In this document: in pieces, positions 6,124 through 11,489 of the stretch | How the letters are laid out: every line of letters begins with the position of its first letter | How positions within the stretch are numbered: the first letter of the stretch is position 1 | Origin: Rhizobium sp. Q54 | Lineage (GTDB): Bacteria; Pseudomonadota; Alphaproteobacteria; Rhizobiales; Beijerinckiaceae | DNA length: 11,489 nt | NCBI GenBank assembly: GCA_945901195.1 | Contig: CAMDKB010000109.1 | Location: 1 to 11,489 of the forward strand | Direction: 5' to 3' | The notes under the pieces: generated by a model | Databases searched by the model: none | What the model was told of the DNA's origin: nothing | What the model saw: only the letters and a program-made list of their open reading frames with translations | Translations under genes and position numbers: made by a program

Positions 6124-7639
6124 ACGACGACTTGTAGAGCCCAGCATAGGTCTCGCGTAGCGCGGCCTTTTGCACTTTGCCCATGGTGTTGCGGGGCAAT
6201 TCCTCCACAAAGATCACTTTCTTCGGGAGCTTGAATTTCGCGAGGCGTCCATCTAGCGCCGCCATAACCTGCTTTTCGTCGATCTGTGCATCCTTCTGCG
6301 GCACGACGACGGCGGTCACGCCTTCGCCGAAATCGGGATGCTGAAGGCCGATAATGGCGCTTTCCATCACGCCAGGAAGCGCATCGATTTCGCATTCGAC
6401 CTCTACGGGATAGACGTTGAACCCGCCTGTAATCACCAGATCCTTGCCGCGCCCAACGATGTGGACATAACCGCGCTCGTCAATCTTGCCGAGGTCGCCG
6501 GTGATGAAAAAGCCGTCGTCGCGGAATTCCGCCTTGGTCTTTTCCGGCATCTGCCAATAGCCCTTGAAGATGTTGGGGCCTTTCACCTCGATCATGCCGA
6601 TCTCGCCCTGCGCGAGCACTTTTCCTGTGTCGGGATCGCTGATGCGAGCGGAGACGCCAGGCAACGGAAAGCCCACTGTGCCAGCGACGCGGTCGCCATC
6701 ATAGGGATTGGATGTGTTCATGTTTGTTTCGGTCATGCCGTAGCGTTCGAGAATAGCGTGTCCGGTTTTCTCGCGCCATTCGCGATGGGTTTCGGCCAGT
6801 AGCGGCGCAGATCCCGAAATGAACAGGCGCATGTGTCTGGTGGCCTCCTTGTTGAGGCCGGGATGCTGCAGCAGGCGCGTATAGAATGTCGGCACACCCA
6901 TCATCGAAGTTGCACGCGGCATGAGTTTCATGATGGCGTCCGCATCGAGTTTTGGCAGGAAGAACATCGAGCCTCCCGCCACAAGCAGCGTGTTCATCGC
7001 CACAAACAGACCATGCGTGTGATAGATCGGCAGCGCGTGGATGAGCACATCGTCTTTTGTGAAGCGCCAGTAGTCGACAAGCGTCAAAGCATTGGAGGCG
7101 AGGTTGTCCTGGGTCAGCATCGCGCCCTTTGAACGGCCCGTCGTGCCCGACGTATAAAGAATTGCCGCCAGATCACCCGGCCCGCGATCGACATCCTTGA
7201 ACGTTTCGCTTTGTCCTGTGGCCTTATCCAGCAACGAGCCGTTCTGTTTGTCGCCGAGCGTCTCGATGGCTGCGCCAGCGCCCATGGCAACTGCGGCCAG
7301 CTTGTCGCGCGAGGCCGGATCGCAAACAAAAATGCGCGGCTTTGCGTCAGTGAGGAAATATTCGATTTCCGTTGGCGTATAGGCCGTATTCAGCGGCAGA
7401 AAGATGGCTCCTGTGCGCAGGCACGCGAGATAAAGCAAAATGGCCTCGGGCGATTTCTCCACCTGCACTGCCACGCGGTCACCTGCGATAACGCCCAGCG
7501 ATACGAGCGCTCCGGCCAGGCGCGCCGAGCCCGTATCGAGATCGCCGTAGGTGATCTTGCGATTGTCCAGCGTTTCAATGAAAACCTTGTCACGCGAAGG
7601 AAAGCGGCTTGAGATGAGGTGGTAAAGGTAAGATGCCAT
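6122..7639 (-). CDS. matB: Malonyl-CoA synthetase (malonate-CoA ligase)
   Basis: An acyl-adenylate-forming enzyme (ANL superfamily) that activates malonate: malonate + CoA + ATP to malonyl-CoA + AMP + PPi, in the cytosol. The 505-residue length fits MatB. Motifs in order: the P-loop-like YTSGTTGRSKGAM near 163, PIYHTHGLF, the adenine motif YGMTETNMNTSNPYDGDR near 300, GDLGKID, the hinge GRGKDLVITGGFNVYP, and the C-terminal PRNTMGKVQK with catalytic Lys488. The YGMTETNMNTSNPYDGDR block is characteristic of malonyl-CoA synthetases rather than generic fatty acyl ligases. The start ATG 7637-7639 follows mcd by 39 nt on the same strand and its ribosome site is weak, so translation may depend on the mcd transcript. 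Methylmalonate can also be a substrate in this family. Confidence 0.92.
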   Translation of the reverse strand: MASYLYHLISSRFPSRDKVFIETLDNRKITYGDLDTGSARLAGALVSLGVIAGDRVAVQVEKSPEAILLYLACLRTGAIFLPLNTAYTPTEIEYFLTDAKPRIFVCDPASRDKLAAVAMGAGAAIETLGDKQNGSLLDKATGQSETFKDVDRGPGDLAAILYTSGTTGRSKGAMLTQDNLASNALTLVDYWRFTKDDVLIHALPIYHTHGLFVAMNTLLVAGGSMFFLPKLDADAIMKLMPRATSMMGVPTFYTRLLQHPGLNKEATRHMRLFISGSAPLLAETHREWREKTGHAILERYGMTETNMNTSNPYDGDRVAGTVGFPLPGVSARISDPDTGKVLAQGEIGMIEVKGPNIFKGYWQMPEKTKAEFRDDGFFITGDLGKIDERGYVHIVGRGKDLVITGGFNVYPVEVECEIDALPGVMESAIIGLQHPDFGEGVTAVVVPQKDAQIDEKQVMAALDGRLAKFKLPKKVIFVEELPRNTMGKVQKAALRETYAGLYKSS

Positions 7640-7678
7640 GATGTTTTCTATTGCCGTGCTCGAGGGACAGAAAATAGT

Positions 7679-9070
7679 TCAGGGATTTGCCAGCGTGGAT
7701 TTCTCCGCCGGCGCAGCGCCATTGGAAACCGGCGGCCGGATACGGTTGCTGGAGCGCAACATTCGACGCACTACCGAAGAGGTGGCGAGGATCGCCTGGT
7801 TTGCATAGGCTTCGTGATTTTTCTCGATATCGCCGAGGTCATAGAGATAATTCACCATGATGCCAGCCGATTCCTTGAGACCCTTGCGCGAGAAATCTCC
7901 AAGCCAGTTGATGCGTTCCAGACGCGCGCCGTTGCCAAGATGAAAGCGCGCAACCGGATCGCGCGCCCGGCCATTGGACGAGCGAGCTTCCAGGAGATAA
8001 TAGGCCGCGAGAGATTCGATCACCGGACGCAGGGCCGCACGCGCTGGCTCGTCCTTCACCCAATTATCGTCGGCAAGAAACCCCAGTTGCGCCTGATCTT
8101 CAGGAGAAAGCAGCTTCTTGCCCTCCGATTCAACCCAGCGCAGGAAACCGGGAACCGGCGAGAGCGTCACAAACGTTTCAAGTCGCGGCAATTCACGGCG
8201 TAATTCCTCGACAACCTGCTTGATGAGAAAATTGCCGAATGACACGCCGGCCAATCCCTGCTGGCAGTTCGAGATGGAATAGAACACGGCGGTGCGTGCG
8301 TCCATCAGCCGGACAGGTTTGCGCTCGGGCGCCAGAAGCGGCTGCACGGCAGCGGGAATTTCCTCCGTCAGGGCGACTTCGACGAAGATCAAAGGTTCGT
8401 CAGTCAGCGCCGGATGGAAGAAGGCGTAACAGCGGCGATCAACCGGATCGATACGGCGGCGCAAGTCGTCCCAGTCGTGGATTTCATGGACCGCTTCGTA
8501 ACGGATAATCTTTTCCAGCACGATGGCTGGCGAGGACCAGTCGATCCGGCGCAGCACCAGAAAGCCGCGATTGAACCATGACGACAATAAATGGGAGAAG
8601 TCGCGATCAACCGCTTTCAGCGCGGGCTGTCCGGTCGCAGCCGCGAGGATATCTTCCCGCAATTTCACGAGAGCTGCCGTGCCACCCGGCGCGCGATTGA
8701 GGCGGCGGAACAATTCCTGGCGCCGGGCCTCCGCATCGAAATGCAGATCGGCAGCTCGCGCTTCTGATCCATCCTTGACGTAGGCGGCAACCGAAGCTGC
8801 AAGCTTCGCATTGTCTGGTCCGAACTGGCGTGCCAGCGCCATGAAAAACTGCTGCCGCGCGCCCTCGTTCAGTGTGGCGTACCTTTCCAGCACTTCGCGG
8901 GCGAGCGCTGCGCCCGAGGCTTCGCCGCGTCCGGACAAAAGCTGTTCGCAAAGATCAACCAGCGTCGCCGCACGGCGCGCCGGATCCTGTTCCGCCTCGG
9001 CCAATCCCAACAGGGTTCGTCCACGATCAGCGATACTGGCCAGCAGGTCGGAAAAATATGCGGAAGCCAT
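7679..9070 (-). CDS. mcd: Malonyl-CoA decarboxylase
   Basis: Decarboxylates malonyl-CoA to acetyl-CoA + CO2; cytosolic in bacteria. The 463-residue protein has the helical N-terminal domain and a C-terminal acetyltransferase-like catalytic domain. Hallmarks: HEIHDWDDLRRRID, CYAFFHPALTDEPLIFVEVA, YSISNCQQGLAGVSFGNFLI, LSPVPGFLRW (Ser near 302) and ARFHLGNGARLERINWLGD (His near 376). The Ser and His correspond, by motif, to the catalytic Ser/His pair of human malonyl-CoA decarboxylase. No targeting peptide is visible. It is the first gene of a two-gene unit with matB, matching the rhizobial matA-matB arrangement, where the enzyme is called MatA. Its promoter should lie in 9071-9384. The matC carrier and matR regulator of the rhizobial mat cluster are absent. 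Confidence 0.93.
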   Translation of the reverse strand: MASAYFSDLLASIADRGRTLLGLAEAEQDPARRAATLVDLCEQLLSGRGEASGAALAREVLERYATLNEGARQQFFMALARQFGPDNAKLAASVAAYVKDGSEARAADLHFDAEARRQELFRRLNRAPGGTAALVKLREDILAAATGQPALKAVDRDFSHLLSSWFNRGFLVLRRIDWSSPAIVLEKIIRYEAVHEIHDWDDLRRRIDPVDRRCYAFFHPALTDEPLIFVEVALTEEIPAAVQPLLAPERKPVRLMDARTAVFYSISNCQQGLAGVSFGNFLIKQVVEELRRELPRLETFVTLSPVPGFLRWVESEGKKLLSPEDQAQLGFLADDNWVKDEPARAALRPVIESLAAYYLLEARSSNGRARDPVARFHLGNGARLERINWLGDFSRKGLKESAGIMVNYLYDLGDIEKNHEAYANQAILATSSVVRRMLRSSNRIRPPVSNGAAPAEKSTLANP

Positions 9071-9384
9071 TTGTGATTCGCCGCCTTATCCTGGTTCGGA
9101 ACCGAATGGTCCCGCATTGCCCCCTCCTTCTAGACTAACGGCCCAGAAAATTGAATGCACCTTTGTCGAACTGCCAGGGCCCGGCTTCGGCCGTTTCACT
9201 GATTGAAATGGGGCAAATTTTTCCAGATCCACGCAGAACTTTGCCGGTGCGGTCGATTGCGTTAGAAGCTGGCCCGTGCATGTGGACGCAACGCCTCAAA
9301 TGACCCATATAGAGGCCTGCGGGCGCGTCCGTTTTCCGTCTGGCCTCGCGCCGGTTTGCTCTCAGCTGTTTCAGGTTGCACCCC
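9071..9384. other. Divergent intergenic region between mcd and the Tim44-like gene
   Basis: Coding frames here have no recognisable product. It must contain the mcd promoter (minus) and that of the Tim44-mltA-Smr string (plus). One weak plus-strand promoter candidate is listed separately. I see no TTGTATACAA-like MatR operator, no tRNA-like fold and no strong hairpin. Confidence 0.6.
9283..9311 (+). promoter_or_regulatory. Possible sigma-70 promoter for the Tim44-like gene
   Basis: TGGACG (9283-9288), exactly 17 bases, then CATATA (9306-9311). The -35 is one base from TTGACG and the -10 is only fair. The start codon would be about 65-70 nt downstream of the transcript start. This is a pattern match only. 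Confidence 0.3.
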
Positions 9385-10095
9385 ATGAGTGATTCTTTCG
9401 ACATAGCCACGATCATATTTGCCGCGCTGGCGCTTTTCGTCGTCTGGAAGCTTCGATCAGTGCTGGGAACCCGCACAGGCGCTGAACCCAAGCCTGACCC
9501 GCTCGCGCGGCGCACCGGGAGTGCACCGGGGCCCGGTGCTAATGACGAAGGTAACGTGGTCCGGCTGCCGGGGGCTGGCCCCGCCCGTTCGACTTCGGCC
9601 TCGCCCAAGACACGGGACGAGAACCGCTGGGACGGACTGGCGGAAAAGGGGTCAAGTGTCTGGCAGGGGCTTGATCAGGCGGTCGCCGCCGATCCTACCT
9701 TCGAGCCTGCTGTTTTTCTCACTGGCGCAAAAAGCGCTTACGAAATGATCATCACCGCTTTTGCCAAGGGCGACAGGCAGACATTGCGAAGCTTGTTGTC
9801 CAAGGAAGTATTCGACAGCTTTTCGCAGGCGCTGACAGACCGCGAAACCCAGGGCAACAGGGTCGACACGACTTTTGTTTCGATTGACAAGGCCGACATC
9901 ACCGACGTGCAGATGCGCGGAAAGATGTTGCAGATTGCGGTGGCCTTCACCTCGAAACTCATCACCGCGAGCTTCGACAAGAACAACAACGTCATCGACG
10001 GCAATCCCGACAAGGTTGTGGATGTTGGCGATCTCTGGACTTTCGCTCACGATACGTCGTCACGCGACCCCAATTGGGCGCTGATCGCCACCTGA
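9385..10095 (+). CDS. Tim44-like domain (Tim44/TimA family) membrane-anchored protein
   Basis: A 236-residue protein. Residues about 7-22 (IATIIFAALALFVVWK) are a single N-terminal membrane anchor. A Pro/Gly/Ser-rich linker follows to about residue 90, then a C-terminal Tim44-like domain: AYEMIITAFAKGDRQTLRSL, LSKEVFDSFSQAL, ITDVQMRGKMLQIAVAF, and a closing VDVGDLWTFAHD...DPNWALIAT. In mitochondria the Tim44 fold tethers the import motor at the inner membrane; in alphaproteobacteria the role is poorly defined, possibly an envelope adaptor. ATG 9385 gives the family start (M)xxxFDIxTIIF; a TTG at 9376 would add three residues. It leads a plus-strand string with mltA (16 nt gap) and the Smr gene, a conserved alphaproteobacterial order. 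Confidence 0.9.
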   Translation: MSDSFDIATIIFAALALFVVWKLRSVLGTRTGAEPKPDPLARRTGSAPGPGANDEGNVVRLPGAGPARSTSASPKTRDENRWDGLAEKGSSVWQGLDQAVAADPTFEPAVFLTGAKSAYEMIITAFAKGDRQTLRSLLSKEVFDSFSQALTDRETQGNRVDTTFVSIDKADITDVQMRGKMLQIAVAFTSKLITASFDKNNNVIDGNPDKVVDVGDLWTFAHDTSSRDPNWALIAT

Positions 10096-10111
10096 TATCT
10101 AGCGGGGCTTC

Positions 10112-11344
10112 GTGCGCGGGCGCGCTGCTTTCCATCTGTTTATATGCATCGCGTGCCCCGCGTTTTTTTACATGACATCCGCAATGGCCAATGAAACCTC
10201 CGGCCCCGGCCTGCAAGACAAAGCGCAGCTGCGACCCGCTGCTTTTGAAGAACTGGCAGGGTGGCGGCGCGACAATCACCGGCAGACCTGGTCCGTGTTT
10301 ATCGAACACTGCCGGGCGATCACACGGTTGCTGCCGCCGTTGCGGGCGGGCGGGCCCGCCAATACCGCCCTGCTGAAGACCTGCGAGCGCGCTCTCACTC
10401 TTGGTCTACCGGACACAAACAGGCAGGCGCGGCTGAATTTTGAAAGCTTGTTCGCCCCGCATGAAATTCTGCCTGTGGCCGGCAAAAACCCCTACGATGC
10501 AGGGTTTCTTACCGGATATTACGAACCTGTTGTCGCCGGGTCGTTGACGCAGACGCCGGAATTCAACGAGCCCGTGCTTGGGCGACCGCCCGATCTGGTC
10601 AATCTGACTGCGAACATCACCCCGGCCAATTTTCCCAACGGACTCGCCAGCGCGCGGCGCAAAACTGACGGCTCGCTGGAGCCCTTTCCGGTCCGCTCCG
10701 CCATTGAGAATACAGGCGCCGCCGGCGATGCCCCCCCCCTGTTGTGGGTGCGCGATGGCATCGAGCTGTTTATGATCCAGGTTCAGGGTTCGGCGCGCAT
10801 CAAGCTGCCGGATGGGCGGCTGATCCGCCTGACCTATGCGGGCCGCAACGGGCAGCCCTATACCTCCATCGGCAAGCTGATGGTCGAACGCGGCCATGTT
10901 CCCAGCGCCGAACTCACACTTGACCGGCTGAAAGAATGGGTGCGCGAGAACGGACAGAAGCCGGGTGAAGCCGGACGGTCGCTCATGCAGGAAAACCTTT
11001 CTTACGTGTTCTTCACTATCGACGGCAAACTTTCTGAAGACAGCGGACCGGTGGGCGCTGCCTCCATTCCCCTTACGCCGCTGCGATCCATCGCCGTGGA
11101 TCGCACGCTTTGGCCTTACGGGCTGCCGATGTGGATCGATTCGGACATTCCCTGGAAAAAAAATGAGCTGCAATCGTTCCGCCGGCTGATGATTGCGCAG
11201 GATACGGGCTCAGCCATTATCGGAGCAGCACGGGGGGATCTCTTTTTCGGGACGGGCGCGGATGCGGGGCGGCTGGCCGCAGGCATTCGCCACCGCGCCC
11301 GCATGTTCGTTCTGACGCCACGCGAGGGCGGGTCCGGGCAATGA
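10112..11344 (+). CDS. mltA: Membrane-bound lytic murein transglycosylase A
   Basis: Cleaves the MurNAc-GlcNAc bond of peptidoglycan, forming 1,6-anhydro-MurNAc; periplasmic. 410 residues from GTG 10112, preceded by GGGG five bases upstream. A signal peptide (FHLFICIACPAFFYMTSAMA) ends after Ala26. Cys15 lacks a proper lipobox, so unlike E. coli MltA this is probably not a lipoprotein. The MltA domain begins near DAGFLTGYYEPVV, with LFMIQVQGSARIKLPDG and YTSIGKLMVERG. The 3D (double-psi barrel) end has MIAQDTGSAIIGAARGDLFF with Asp364 and Asp376; the latter aligns, by my recall, with the catalytic Asp308 of E. coli. Two homopolymers lie inside, nine C at 10731-10739 and eight A at 11156-11163, both in frame. 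The stop overlaps the next start in ATGA. Confidence 0.95.
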   Translation: MRGRAAFHLFICIACPAFFYMTSAMANETSGPGLQDKAQLRPAAFEELAGWRRDNHRQTWSVFIEHCRAITRLLPPLRAGGPANTALLKTCERALTLGLPDTNRQARLNFESLFAPHEILPVAGKNPYDAGFLTGYYEPVVAGSLTQTPEFNEPVLGRPPDLVNLTANITPANFPNGLASARRKTDGSLEPFPVRSAIENTGAAGDAPPLLWVRDGIELFMIQVQGSARIKLPDGRLIRLTYAGRNGQPYTSIGKLMVERGHVPSAELTLDRLKEWVRENGQKPGEAGRSLMQENLSYVFFTIDGKLSEDSGPVGAASIPLTPLRSIAVDRTLWPYGLPMWIDSDIPWKKNELQSFRRLMIAQDTGSAIIGAARGDLFFGTGADAGRLAAGIRHRARMFVLTPREGGSGQ

Positions 11345-11489
11345 TCGGAAAATCGCGCCGCCCAATGACCCACGAAGACATCGAGTTGTGGAGCTATGTC
11401 ACGCGCGGCGTGCACCGGTTGAAGCGCGCCCAACGCAGGAAAGAGGCCGTGGCTGTTGCCCCCGCCCAAGAGCCAGAGCCTGCTGCCGC
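11341..11489 (+). CDS. Smr (MutS2 C-terminal-like) domain protein, N-terminal fragment (partial at window edge)
   Basis: The first 49 codons of a frame running off the right edge. It begins MIGKSRRPMTHEDIELWSYV and continues TRGVHRLKRAQRRKEA. Smr-domain proteins downstream of mltA in alphaproteobacteria start with this Arg-rich segment plus an ED-x-x-LW-x-x-V-T-x-x-(V/I)-x-P/R-L pattern. The Smr nuclease domain itself would lie beyond the window, so the call rests on the start motif and the conserved tim44-mltA-smr order. It is translationally coupled to mltA through ATGA. Confidence 0.7.
   Translation, partial: MIGKSRRPMTHEDIELWSYVTRGVHRLKRAQRRKEAVAVAPAQEPEPAA

Noticed and set aside
7619..8203. 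Plus-strand open frame of 194 codons across the mcd end
   Set aside because: Antisense shadow of malonyl-CoA decarboxylase with no recognisable domain.

Overview
The window looks like chromosomal DNA of an alphaproteobacterium, probably Hyphomicrobiales (rhizobia/Bradyrhizobium-like). The evidence is the GC-rich coding, an acid-tailed FYDLN (TIGR02300) protein divergent from a class II aroA, the aroA-cmk overlap, and the Tim44-like protein, mltA, Smr-domain gene string. The placement rests on remembered gene order and family resemblance, not on a search.

Layout. (a) 1-151: right end of an IS481-like insertion sequence. Its transposase reading frame appears to finish on a stop codon supplied by a GCTAGC target site, which also holds the stop codon of the convergent TIGR02300 gene (147-527, minus). 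(b) 718-2729: aroA (class II EPSP synthase) and cmk (cytidylate kinase) overlap by 4 nt. The rpsA gene that usually follows cmk in alphaproteobacteria is not here. (c) 2781-3748: an aldo/keto reductase with an intact catalytic tetrad but a one-base frameshift near 3520-3535. (d) 3788-6099: two divergent Bug-family (tripartite tricarboxylate transporter type) periplasmic solute receptors, one with a Tat-like and one with a Sec-like signal. They are separated by 350 bp that contains three 15-bp tandem repeats. No membrane subunits are present. (e) 6122-9070, minus: mcd then matB, encoding malonyl-CoA decarboxylase and malonyl-CoA synthetase, apparently one operon. (f) 9385-11489: a Tim44-like membrane-anchored protein, the lytic transglycosylase MltA, and the start of an Smr-domain protein, tightly packed on the plus strand.

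Together, MatB (malonate to malonyl-CoA) and MCD (malonyl-CoA to acetyl-CoA plus CO2) form a short malonate-use pathway. The neighbouring Bug receptors may capture malonate or another carboxylate for it; that link is inferred from position only. The catabolic block (about 2730-9070) sits between two housekeeping blocks and looks like an accessory segment.

No clearly new system is visible. The points most worth a second look are the shared stop codon at the IS junction, the frameshifted reductase, the orphan receptor pair beside the malonate genes, the tandem repeats, and a Gly instead of Ala in the EPSP synthase site linked to glyphosate tolerance.
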